This document shows positions 53,697 through 61,566 of a DNA stretch of 64,000 nucleotides, piece by piece. The stretch spans positions 9,055 to 73,054 of the forward strand of contig JACKDV010000026.1 in the NCBI GenBank assembly GCA_020633315.1. The letters are read 5' to 3'. Source of the DNA: Myxococcales bacterium (GTDB taxonomy: Bacteria > Myxococcota_A > Polyangia > Nannocystales > Nannocystaceae). How positions within the stretch are numbered: the stretch's first letter is position 1; each line of letters starts with the position of its first letter. The notes beneath the pieces were generated by a model. The model had not been told where the DNA came from. It searched no databases and worked only from the letters and a program-made list of their open reading frames with translations. A program made the position numbers and the translations under genes.

Positions 53697-54080
53697 TCAG
53701 CTCACCTCGACCACCAGGTCCTCGCGACCGAGGTGGCGGGCGACCGCGTTGCAGACCGCGGCGTCGTCGTCGAGGCCCCACATGGTGTCGCGGTCGGGCT
53801 CCACGTCGTCCTCGTCCACGAAGTAGCGCACGGCGGCCTGCACCAGCCGGCGGGTGGGCTCATCGGCTCCTTCGGCGAGCTCGAGCAGCGCCTCGCAGCT
53901 GCGGGTGAGGGCCTGGCTCACCGAGGCGTCGAGCATCTCGTTGGCGGGCGTGCGGGCGGCGATGCGCTCGGCGTAGGCGGCCAGCTCGTCGCGCAGGGTC
54001 GGCAGGGAGGCCAGCTCGCCGTCGTGGAAGACGTCGAACAGGTGCTGGGCCTCGGCAGGGATTCCGGAGATCGATGGCAT
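53697..54080 (-). CDS. DUF1232/YkvA-like protein
   Basis: A 127-residue soluble protein starting at ATG 54080 (MPSISGIPAEA). The C-terminal half reads VQAAVRYFVDEDDVEPDRDT and WGLDDDAAVCNAVARHLGRE, matching the DUF1232 (YkvA-like) signature of an AAVRYF...D...PD...GxxDDA pattern. The transmembrane segment seen in many YkvA proteins is absent here. The function of the family is unknown. The longer upstream frame is antisense to the following gene and is discarded. It diverges from the PDZ lipoprotein gene, with 165 bases between them. Confidence 0.7.
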   Translation of the reverse strand: MPSISGIPAEAQHLFDVFHDGELASLPTLRDELAAYAERIAARTPANEMLDASVSQALTRSCEALLELAEGADEPTRRLVQAAVRYFVDEDDVEPDRDTMWGLDDDAAVCNAVARHLGREDLVVEVS

Positions 54081-54245
54081 GCCCGGGGTCGATGATATCC
54101 GCCCGCCTGGAGGGCCGTGCGCGAGCCCCGGCGCCGAGGCCGGAGCCGGCCGCTGGGGTCCCCCGAACGCCGTTCGTGGCGCGGCGTGAGGCCGCCCTCG
54201 GGCCGCCGGGCTCACCGCGGCATGCGTGGGGGGCCGCTGCTGTCT

Positions 54246-54851
54246 ATGCTGCCCATGATGGCGAGACCCATCCTCCTCGGGGCGGCGGCCTGGCTGCTGC
54301 TCGGCTGCGGATCGATCGACGAGGAGGAGGTGGAGGAGGCCGCGCGGGCCACCCGGCGCACGGTGGAGCGCGGGGTGGAGGGGGCTCGCGAGGGGATCGA
54401 GAGCACCTGGGACGCGGCGGTCGATGCCTACGAGGAGCGTCGCAAGCGCAAGGAGCAGGAGGAGCGGGCCCAGGCCGCGAGCCCGCCCGTCGATCTGCTG
54501 AAGGGCGCGGCCGAGGCGATCGCCTGCGAGGCGCCCGGCGAGCGCTGCACGGTCGCCTCCGACTACGTCGCGGCGGCGCGTCAGCACCCGAGCGAGCTGG
54601 CCAAGCAGGTGCGCGCGCGTCCGGTGAGCTCGCCGGTGGCCGGGATCCGCATCGACGGCATCACCACGGGCTCGATCGCCGAGCAGGTGGGCATGCAGAC
54701 GGGCGACGTGGTCACCCACGTCAACGGCATCGCGGTGGGCAGCATGCAGGACGCGATGCTGCTCTACATGAACCTCCGCGCGGCCCGTAGCTTCGTGGTG
54801 GACTACCGCCGCGGCGAGCAGGAGCACACGCTCCAGGTCGACGTGGTCTGA
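54246..54851 (+). CDS. PDZ-domain lipoprotein
   Basis: A 201-residue lipoprotein. Signal peptide MARPILLGAAAWLLLGC ends in a lipobox; then a helical, highly charged region (DAAVDAYEERRKRKEQEERA) and a C-terminal PDZ domain with carboxylate-loop-like VAGIRIDGITTGSIAEQVGM, QTGDVVTHVNGIAV and a following MQDAMLLYMNLR helix. GspC/HtrA-type PDZ domains bind C-terminal peptides. It probably recruits a partner in the periplasm. The start is ATG 54246; ATG 54255 or 54258 would also keep the signal peptide. It converges on the first of three lipoprotein genes, 6 bases between stops. Confidence 0.82.
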   Translation: MLPMMARPILLGAAAWLLLGCGSIDEEEVEEAARATRRTVERGVEGAREGIESTWDAAVDAYEERRKRKEQEERAQAASPPVDLLKGAAEAIACEAPGERCTVASDYVAAARQHPSELAKQVRARPVSSPVAGIRIDGITTGSIAEQVGMQTGDVVTHVNGIAVGSMQDAMLLYMNLRAARSFVVDYRRGEQEHTLQVDVV

Positions 54852-54857
54852 GCCGCG

Positions 54858-56375
54858 CTACGGCAGCTGGCAGTAGCTGCTGCTGCGGCCCTCGACGGGC
54901 TGGCACACGAAGCCGAGGTCGCCCAGCACGGAGGACTCGCAGTCGCGGTCGCGCCCGCAGGGGCGCTGGCACACACCGTCGAGGCAGGCCCAGCCGGGCT
55001 CGTCGGGATCGCAGTCGTCGTCGGTCTCGCACTCGCGGCACGAGGCGGGGACCTGGCCGGCCTCGTCGTAGACGCGGGCCAGCGGCACGCCGAGGGCGTC
55101 GCTGGGGCGCATCGGCTCGGGGTGGGCCGTGTTGCCGAAGCACACCTCGCCCTCGGCCGACAGGGCCTCGGCGACGAGCTGGTAGCCGCCCCAGGTGACG
55201 GGCTCGGTGAGGAACGACGAGGCGCACGCGCGCGCGCTGCCGTCGACCGGCGAGCCGTCGAGGATCACCGGCACCGGCAGCGTCTCGCCGTGGGCGCCCT
55301 GCATCAGCAGGCGGAGCTCGGCGATCTCGAGGGTACCGGCCGCGATCGGGATGCCCGAGGCCGCCGTGGTGCTGCAGCTCCCCCGCGGGGCCACCGGCAC
55401 GCCGTCGAGGTCGAGGCCCAGGGTGCTCACGTACTGCGGGCTGAGGCTCATGCGCGCCACGATCGGCTCGAGGAAGTCCTCGGGCGCGAAGTCGATCGAC
55501 TCGAGGATGGAGCCGCCGGTGGCGTTGATCCGGGCGCCGAAGGTCTTGGCGACGGTCACCGGGGTGCCCGTGCCGTCGAGGCCGAGCACGGTGAAGGTGT
55601 AGGCGCCCTCGGGCACGCGCAGCGACAGCAGGTAGGGCCGATCGGTGCGGCAGGTCTCCTCGAGCAGCACGGTGGTCCCGCTCTCGTCGTCGAGCTGCAC
55701 CCGCAGCGATCGCAGGGGGACCGAGCTGCAGCTGGCGTTGGGGTTGTCGGCCAGCAGCGTCAGCTCGAGGCGGAGCTCGGTCAGGCCCACCGGCAGACCC
55801 TCGCCGGCCGTGCCCCCGTCGACGGCACACGAGGGATCGCGATCGTCGACCACGCCGTCCTCGTCGTTGTCGATGCCGTCGCTGCACTCGGGGGGCGGGA
55901 CCAGCACGAACTCGGGCAGCTCGACCGTCTCGCCCTCGCGCACCTCCAGGGAGGCACAGCCGCACACCAGCTCGGTGGGTAGGCAGGCCGAGGCGTCGTC
56001 GGTGCAGCCGGTGACATCGGGGTCGGGCTCGGTCTGGCCGTCGGCCGCCTGCCACGGCAGGCCGGCGCGATCGAAGCCGCGGACCTGCAGGGCGTAGCGG
56101 CCCGGCGCCAGCGCGGCCCCGTCCACCAGCGCCTCGGGATCGTCGAGGCCCTCGGCCGCGCAGGGCAGCACCACCTCGCCGGTGAAGGTCTCGGCGTCGA
56201 CGAAGGCGCGCGCGCGGACCTCGAGCACGCCCGACTCGGAGCAGTGCGCCACGGTGGGCACGCCCTTGCCCTCGAGCGACCAGCGCATGCGGTAGCTGGG
56301 GGGCTCCTGGCAGGCGCCGAGGCCAGCGAGGATGCCGAGCCCGAGCAGGGCTGCGATGGGGCCGCGGTGGTGCAC
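54858..56375 (-). CDS. Secreted lipoprotein with Cys-rich C-terminus
   Basis: A 505-residue exported lipoprotein, the last gene of a three-gene run. The signal ends in LGILAGLGAC, followed by QEPPSYR. The body shows beta-sandwich-like repeats (VLGLDGTGTPVTVAKTFG, LRVQLDDESGTTVLLEET) and several calcium-binding-like or low-complexity DGxDNDEDG stretches (CSDGIDNDEDGVVDDRDP, a thrombospondin type-3-like repeat). The C-terminus has ten cysteines in the last ~85 residues (CRECETDDDCDP, CLDGVCQRPCGRDRDCESS). No enzyme motif. The start is GTG 56375 (HHRGPIAALL). Surface-exposed structural or binding role inferred. Confidence 0.8.
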   Translation of the reverse strand: MHHRGPIAALLGLGILAGLGACQEPPSYRMRWSLEGKGVPTVAHCSESGVLEVRARAFVDAETFTGEVVLPCAAEGLDDPEALVDGAALAPGRYALQVRGFDRAGLPWQAADGQTEPDPDVTGCTDDASACLPTELVCGCASLEVREGETVELPEFVLVPPPECSDGIDNDEDGVVDDRDPSCAVDGGTAGEGLPVGLTELRLELTLLADNPNASCSSVPLRSLRVQLDDESGTTVLLEETCRTDRPYLLSLRVPEGAYTFTVLGLDGTGTPVTVAKTFGARINATGGSILESIDFAPEDFLEPIVARMSLSPQYVSTLGLDLDGVPVAPRGSCSTTAASGIPIAAGTLEIAELRLLMQGAHGETLPVPVILDGSPVDGSARACASSFLTEPVTWGGYQLVAEALSAEGEVCFGNTAHPEPMRPSDALGVPLARVYDEAGQVPASCRECETDDDCDPDEPGWACLDGVCQRPCGRDRDCESSVLGDLGFVCQPVEGRSSSYCQLP

Positions 56376-56399
56376 GAGGAGGGTCGTTTCGCCGGTCTT

Positions 56400-57185
56400 C
56401 TAGCCGCCGCAGGGGAGGTTGGCAAGGTCGATGACACTGCTCGTGCCCTCGCGTGGACGCAGGTCGACGAGCACCGTGCAGACCACGCCGTCCATGTCGA
56501 GCTCGAGCACGTACTCGCCGCGATCGATGCCCTCGAAGCGGTGGGTGCCGGCCAGCTCGGGGTCGCAGGTGATCGCCTCGCCCGCGAGGCCGAGGCCGCG
56601 ATCGCTGCGCAGCGCCTGGCGGTAGACGGGCGGCGGGTCGTCGGCGAGCCCCGAGTAGTCGGCGAGGTCGGTCTCGGGCGAGGCGTAGCGCAGGGTGGTC
56701 GCCAGCGCGTCGCAGCGCTCGAGCCCCAGCAGCTCCAGGCTCCAGGTCACGGGGGCGCGGCGGATGATCCAGGTCTGGGTGGTGATCCGCCGGCTCTCCA
56801 CCTCGACCTCGCGCTCCTCCACCAGCTCGTTCACCGGCGCGTCGTTGGCATCGTCGACGGCGCGCAGGTCGAGCTGGTAGGGGCCGGGGTCGAGGCGCAC
56901 GAACGCGTCCGAGGCCTGGATCTGCAGGTCCAGCGCGCTCTGGTAGCCGGTGCCGCAGTCGAAGCGGAAGGTGCCCGCGCGCAGGGGATCGTCGAGGTCG
57001 GTGATGTCCGCCGCGATCTGCTCGGTGGCCGCGCCCTGGCAGGTGCGAGGCAGCGCCGCCTCCTCGCCGTCGACCTCGTTGTGCTCCACGAAGCGCCACG
57101 ACAGCTCGACCCCGGTGGGATCGGAGGACGGGTAGATGCAGCCGCTCGCGGCGAGCAGCCCGAGCGCCCACGACCGCCTAGCCAC
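56400..57185 (-). CDS. Secreted lipoprotein
   Basis: A 261-residue lipoprotein starting at GTG 57185: ARRSWALGLLAASGC gives a signal with a lipobox Cys, followed by IYPSSDPTG. The body resembles the other two lipoproteins of this run in composition: short strands, GTFRFDCGTGYQSALDLQIQ, PGPYQLDLRAVDDAN, CTVLVDLRPREGTSSVIDLA, and an isolated Cys near the C-terminus (LANLPCGG). The start overlaps the end of the upstream gene by 8 bases, indicating coupled translation. No family is recognised; the three genes may have arisen by duplication and diverged. Confidence 0.8.
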   Translation of the reverse strand: MARRSWALGLLAASGCIYPSSDPTGVELSWRFVEHNEVDGEEAALPRTCQGAATEQIAADITDLDDPLRAGTFRFDCGTGYQSALDLQIQASDAFVRLDPGPYQLDLRAVDDANDAPVNELVEEREVEVESRRITTQTWIIRRAPVTWSLELLGLERCDALATTLRYASPETDLADYSGLADDPPPVYRQALRSDRGLGLAGEAITCDPELAGTHRFEGIDRGEYVLELDMDGVVCTVLVDLRPREGTSSVIDLANLPCGG

Positions 57186-57729
57186 AGCCGCAGTCCTCCA
57201 GGGGGAGGGCCCGGTCGCCGTCGCGGTCCACGTCGAGCGCGAGCTGGTAGACCAGCAGGTCGGTGACCAGGCCGGCCCGCACCTCGCGATCGCGCGACGA
57301 GGGCACGGCGATGCAGGTGGGGTCGAGGTCGCGGCACTCCAGCTCGATGCTGGGCGCGCTGAGGGCCGCGCGGACGGTGAAGCGATAGGGGAGATCGGAG
57401 GCGGGCACGGCGGGGAGGTTGCCGCGCGCGCTGTTGCAGGCGAACGCGTGGCGGGGCACCACCAGGCACTCCTCGGACTCGCAGCCCGCGTCGCACTCGG
57501 TGTCGCAGATCTCCAGCTCCACCCGCAGGTCGAAGGAGAGGTCCCGATCGCCGAGCGTGCCCGGCAGGCCGCAGGTGGAGCGCTCTGCGTCGAGGGAGAA
57601 GGCGCCGCCCGGGAAGATCGGCTCGCCATCCCGATCGACGATCACCCAGGCGAGCTCGACCGAGCCTTCGTCGGAGCCGCAGCCCCCGCCGAGGCCGGCG
57701 GCGAGCAGCGCGGGGAGGAGCCTTCGCAC
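57178..57729 (-). CDS. Secreted lipoprotein, first gene of the three-gene run
   Basis: A 183-residue lipoprotein starting at GTG 57729: RRLLPALLAAGLGGGC gives a signal with lipobox Cys, then GSDEGS. The body is beta-rich with several Cys (ICDTECDAGCESEECLV, PSIELECRDLDPTC) and ends DRDGDRALPLEDCGCG. The opening strand (VELAWVIVDRDGEPIF) is echoed in the next gene by VELSWRFVEHNEVDG, pointing to common ancestry. An upstream in-frame extension (to 57882) is rejected because it lies in the divergent region before the next lipoprotein gene and would displace the signal peptide. Confidence 0.78.
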   Translation of the reverse strand: MRRLLPALLAAGLGGGCGSDEGSVELAWVIVDRDGEPIFPGGAFSLDAERSTCGLPGTLGDRDLSFDLRVELEICDTECDAGCESEECLVVPRHAFACNSARGNLPAVPASDLPYRFTVRAALSAPSIELECRDLDPTCIAVPSSRDREVRAGLVTDLLVYQLALDVDRDGDRALPLEDCGCG

Positions 57730-57866
57730 TGCCGGGCAGCCTAGCAGGGGCCTGCAGGCCGCGCGAGCACGCGCCAGGTGGCGGCCCGATCGACCCCGGG
57801 CCATCGCACGAGTCGGGCGTCCCGCGGCCCTGGCCCCCCGGCCCGCTCGCATGGGAGCATCAGCGC

Positions 57867-59624
57867 ATGCTTCGGACTCCATGGATTACCTTGATGGGGG
57901 CGGGCCTGCTGGTGGCGGGTTGCCCCGGTGACGACTCACCCTCGGTGGTCGACAGCGGAAACGACGACACCACCACGGGGGGGATCGCCACCGGCGACGC
58001 GAGCACGGGGGTCGACCCCACGAGCGGCGGGCCGGGCTCGAGCGACGAGGGCGAGCCCACGGCGGGCGACGGCACGAGCACCGGGGTGGACACCGACGAG
58101 GACACCGACGTGCCCCCGGAGTGCGGCAACGACCTGATCGAGGGCGGCGAGCTCTGCGACGGCTACGACCTGGGGGTCGAGACCTGCATCACCCAGGGCT
58201 TCCCATACGGCGGCCCGCTGGGCTGCACGCCCGACTGCATGGCCTACGACACCTCCAATTGCTACGACATGGGCGTGTGCAACGGGATCAACCTCGATCC
58301 CGAGGAGGCCTGCGACGGCAACCTGTTCGGCGGCCAGACCTGCCAGGACTTCGGCTTCGAGAGCGGCAGCCTGAGCTGCGCGACCGACTGCAGCGCGATC
58401 GAGACCGACACCTGTGGCACCTGCGGCAACTTCATCGTCGACGGCGACGAGGTGTGCGACCAGCTCGTGCTGCTGGGCCAGACCTGCGTCAGCCAGGGCT
58501 TCGACAACGGCGATCTCGGCTGCGACAACAGCAACTGCCTGGCCTACGACACCTCGGGCTGCGGCACCTGCGGCAACAGCCTCATCGAGGGCACCCAGGA
58601 GGTCTGCGACGGGCTCAACAACGGCGGCGAGACCTGCCTGACCCTGGGCCTGGGCTTCGACAGCGGCACCCTGGGCGCGTGCATGCCCGACTGCCTCGAG
58701 TTCGACACCTCGGGCTGTGGCACCTGCGGCAACGACCTCATCGACGGCGACGAGCTCTGCGACACCACCGACCTGCTGCCCGGCAACACCTGCGTGACCG
58801 AGGGCTTCGACAACGGCAACCTCGGCTGCATGCCGGACTGCTCCGCCTACGACCTGAGCACCTGTGGCATCTGCGGCAACGGGATCATCGACGGCAGCGA
58901 GAGCTGCGACGGCGTGAACCTGGGCGGAGAGAGCTGCGCCTCGCTGGGGCTGCTGGGGGGCTCGCTGGCCTGCTCGGCGAGCTGCCAGTTCGACTTCACC
59001 AGCTGCGACATCCCGGGCATCCCCTTCGGCAACGACAGCGGCTACAACGGCTACGCGCTCACGCCCCCGATGACGACCTGCGACGACATCAGCCTCACCG
59101 GCACGCCGACGGGGCTGACCGACGACAGCAACCAGGTGGTCAACATCGGCTTCAGCTTCCCCGTCTACGGGGTCGACATGACGCAGGCCAACATCCAGTC
59201 CAACGGCACGCTGCGCTTCGGGGACATGAGCTACCTGAGCTACACCAACTCGTGCCTGCCCACCGCCACCGCGCCCTCCACCAACACCCTGTACGTGTTC
59301 TGGGACGACCTCAACCCGGGGGCGGCCGGCGAGGTGTACTACCAGACCCTCGGCCCGGTGGGTGACCAGCGCTTCGTGGTGCAGTGGGACACGCCGCACT
59401 TCGGCGGCGACGTGGTCGACCTGATGCGCTTCCAGGTGGTGCTGCACGAGCTGACCGGGCAGATCGACGTGTGCTACGTGGACACCCTGAGCGCGAGCGA
59501 CCCGGGCGACAGCGGGGCCGAGGCGACCGCCGGCATCCAGCTCGACTCGACGGACGGCCTGCAGTACAGCTGCAACACCGCGAGCCTCACCAACGGCCTG
59601 CAGCTGCTGTACATCCCCATGTGA
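57867..59624 (+). CDS. Cysteine-repeat lipoprotein with six-unit array
   Basis: A 585-residue lipoprotein. Signal ends LMGAGLLVAGC, then PGDDSPS and an acidic Ser/Thr/Gly linker. Residues ~85-390 carry about six tandem units of 40-45 residues: CGNxxIxGxExCDG, xGGxTCxxxGFxxGxLxC, xxDCxxYDTSxC, for example CGNDLIEGGELCDG and GQTCQDFGFESGSLSCATDC. This unit resembles DUF4215-like repeats. The C-terminal ~190 residues form a beta domain (NIGFSFPVYGVDMTQANIQS, NTLYVFWDDLNPGAAGE, RFVVQWDTPHF, QIDVCYVDTLSASDPG) resembling the globular C-terminal domains of myxobacterial exoproteins. Likely an extracellular adhesive or matrix protein. The DNA of the array is repetitive too. Confidence 0.83.
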   Translation: MLRTPWITLMGAGLLVAGCPGDDSPSVVDSGNDDTTTGGIATGDASTGVDPTSGGPGSSDEGEPTAGDGTSTGVDTDEDTDVPPECGNDLIEGGELCDGYDLGVETCITQGFPYGGPLGCTPDCMAYDTSNCYDMGVCNGINLDPEEACDGNLFGGQTCQDFGFESGSLSCATDCSAIETDTCGTCGNFIVDGDEVCDQLVLLGQTCVSQGFDNGDLGCDNSNCLAYDTSGCGTCGNSLIEGTQEVCDGLNNGGETCLTLGLGFDSGTLGACMPDCLEFDTSGCGTCGNDLIDGDELCDTTDLLPGNTCVTEGFDNGNLGCMPDCSAYDLSTCGICGNGIIDGSESCDGVNLGGESCASLGLLGGSLACSASCQFDFTSCDIPGIPFGNDSGYNGYALTPPMTTCDDISLTGTPTGLTDDSNQVVNIGFSFPVYGVDMTQANIQSNGTLRFGDMSYLSYTNSCLPTATAPSTNTLYVFWDDLNPGAAGEVYYQTLGPVGDQRFVVQWDTPHFGGDVVDLMRFQVVLHELTGQIDVCYVDTLSASDPGDSGAEATAGIQLDSTDGLQYSCNTASLTNGLQLLYIPM

Positions 59625-59663
59625 GCCTGGCCGAGCCTGGCCGAGCCCGGCTCGGACCACGAG

Positions 59664-59696
59664 CGAGGGCGCCCCGGCTCGGCCGCGGCGCCCTCG
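59664..59696. terminator. Bidirectional terminator-like hairpin between convergent lipoprotein genes
   Basis: Arms CGAGGGCGCC (59664-59673) and GGCGCCCTCG (59687-59696) pair perfectly around a 13-base loop. Directly before it is a short tandem repeat, GAGCCTGGCC twice (from 59624). It sits midway between the stops of the two convergent lipoprotein genes. Confidence 0.6.
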
Positions 59697-59716
59697 TCTG
59701 CAGCGGGCGGTGCCGA

Positions 59717-61435
59717 TCACATCGGCGAGGACGGCATCATGTCGAGGTCGCAGCACAGGGTGGGGAACAGCCCGCCCAGCTCGCCCGCGATGCCGTCGAA
59801 CGACAGCGTGCCGGTGAGCTCGCCCTCGGGCGCGCCGGGGTACCAGCCGCTGCAGTCGCCCGCTCCGCCCACGCTCCACACGTCGTCGGCCACCTCCTCG
59901 CGGCGCCGCAGGTCGAAGCTGCACAGCGAGGCCCCGGCGATCTCCGGGTCGTCGGCGCGCTCGACCATCAGCCAGCCGTTGGCCTCGCCCGAGCTGGCGC
60001 CGTCGTCGGCCATCCACATGAACAGCTCCCAGCCGCTGGGCTCGAGGAAGGCGAGCATCGTGGCGCCGGAGGACTCGCCCGGCGCCGCGCCGGGGTCGTC
60101 GATCACCCAGCCGCACACCTGCAGGCCGTCGGCTCGGGTGAGGTCGAGGTCCACGCCGAAGGCCCCGCCCAGCGCCGCGCTCAGGCCCAGCGGAGCGTCG
60201 GCCGGCGGCTCGCACGAGGCGGGGTCCCAGGGCGCCGGGCCCTCGCCGGCCACGATCGTCCACACCCCCTCGTCCTGGCAGCGGGGGTCGCTGCACACCG
60301 GCGGCACCTCGGTGTCGGCCGAGCCGCTGACCACCTCGCGCACGGCCGCGCCGTTGCCCCAGTCGTAGGCGGTGACCTCCACCCGCGAGTCCTTGCGCAC
60401 CGGCACGCAGAACTCACCGGCCTCGTCGGAGGTCGCCGTGGAGCCGCCGAGGTAGTCCTGCCCCTCGGCGTAGACGATCGCCCCCGCCACCGGGCGCCCT
60501 GCCTCGTCCTGCACGTGGCCCTTGATGCAGGTGGCCTGGAGCGGCTGGTCGGCGTTCCAGGGCGACAGGTGGGTGATGGTCCCGCGGTAGATGCCGGCCG
60601 CCGCGTCGAGGGTGGCGATGCCCTCCTCCTCCCACACCCCGGCCTCCTCGTCGAAGCCCCACAGCGCCACCGCGTCGGGGAGCACGGCGGGCGCGGGATC
60701 GGGCAGGGGGATCTCCACCTCCACGCCCATGCCGTCGGCGATGGTGAGGTCCTGACCGTCCTGGCGCACGGTCACGTCGAGCACCCCGAAGGTCTCGAGC
60801 TGCACCAGGCCGCCGTCGAAGGTGCGGGCCAGGCCGTCGCCGGGGTAGGCGTCGTACTCGGCCGGGATCGCGGGGTTGAGCGGGGTGAGGTGCACCTCCA
60901 CCGTGCCGCCGATCGCCCGGCCGTCGCGGGTGACGAAGGCTCCGGGCGGGGCGTCGATGCGAGCGCCTCGCATGCCCACCACCTCGCCGCCGAGATCCGC
61001 GTCGAGGGGGATCGCCGGCGCCTCGGGGCGCAGCACCGCCCGCAGCGCGGAGGGAACGTCCTCGCGCACGGTCACGCGCTCGAGCCCGCGCACGTAGCCC
61101 GGCTTGTGCAGGTGCACGATCACCGCGTCGCCGGCCTCCACCGGCAGCTCGAAGCGACCCTCGGCGTCGCTCCGCACCGTGGTGTCCTCGTAGCGCAGCT
61201 CCACCTCGCCCAGCGGCGCGCCCTCGGCATCGGTCACGGTGCCGACGACCACGGTGCCCTGGGGCGCGTCGTCGCTCGGGTCGCCCGACTCCCCCGAGCC
61301 GCCATCGCTGGCGCCGTCGGTGTCGCCGTCATCGGCGGGGTCGCGATCGAAGGCACAGGCGGTCGCGCCCAGCAGGGCCAGGAGCGCCGCACGTCGAGCC
61401 AGGGTCCAGCGGAGGGTGGTGAGCGTGTCGTCCAT
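59717..61435 (-). CDS. Lipoprotein with carboxypeptidase-regulatory-like domains
   Basis: A 572-residue exported lipoprotein. Signal ARRAALLALLGATAC, then FDRDPADDGD and an acidic Gly/Ser linker. Two carboxypeptidase-regulatory-like (CarboxypepD_reg) beta-sandwich domains are visible: VVVGTVTDAEGAPLGEVELR with GRFELPVEAGDAVIVHLHKP, and IKGHVQDEAGRPVAGAIVYA with SDEAGEFCVPVRKD. Between them is a section (MRGARIDAPPGAFVTRDG, GGTVEVHLTPLNP) of the ZU5/beta-sandwich type common in such myxobacterial proteins, and the C-terminal ~200 residues contain several Cys (VPPVCSDPRCQDEG, ASLCSFDLRRR). No catalytic motif. Likely a surface-attached binding protein. Its promoter lies beyond 61435, which is convergent-free. 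Confidence 0.8.
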   Translation of the reverse strand: MDDTLTTLRWTLARRAALLALLGATACAFDRDPADDGDTDGASDGGSGESGDPSDDAPQGTVVVGTVTDAEGAPLGEVELRYEDTTVRSDAEGRFELPVEAGDAVIVHLHKPGYVRGLERVTVREDVPSALRAVLRPEAPAIPLDADLGGEVVGMRGARIDAPPGAFVTRDGRAIGGTVEVHLTPLNPAIPAEYDAYPGDGLARTFDGGLVQLETFGVLDVTVRQDGQDLTIADGMGVEVEIPLPDPAPAVLPDAVALWGFDEEAGVWEEEGIATLDAAAGIYRGTITHLSPWNADQPLQATCIKGHVQDEAGRPVAGAIVYAEGQDYLGGSTATSDEAGEFCVPVRKDSRVEVTAYDWGNGAAVREVVSGSADTEVPPVCSDPRCQDEGVWTIVAGEGPAPWDPASCEPPADAPLGLSAALGGAFGVDLDLTRADGLQVCGWVIDDPGAAPGESSGATMLAFLEPSGWELFMWMADDGASSGEANGWLMVERADDPEIAGASLCSFDLRRREEVADDVWSVGGAGDCSGWYPGAPEGELTGTLSFDGIAGELGGLFPTLCCDLDMMPSSPM

Positions 61436-61566
61436 CGCCCGCTCCGACCGGTGCCGGGTTCGGGTGATTCAGGAAGAACGCTTTGATTCCAGCAAGATGC
61501 ACGGATCGCTGCACCGCCCGGCGGGGCGCGATGCAGCGATCGCCGTAGCGGCCGGCGCGGCCTCGC

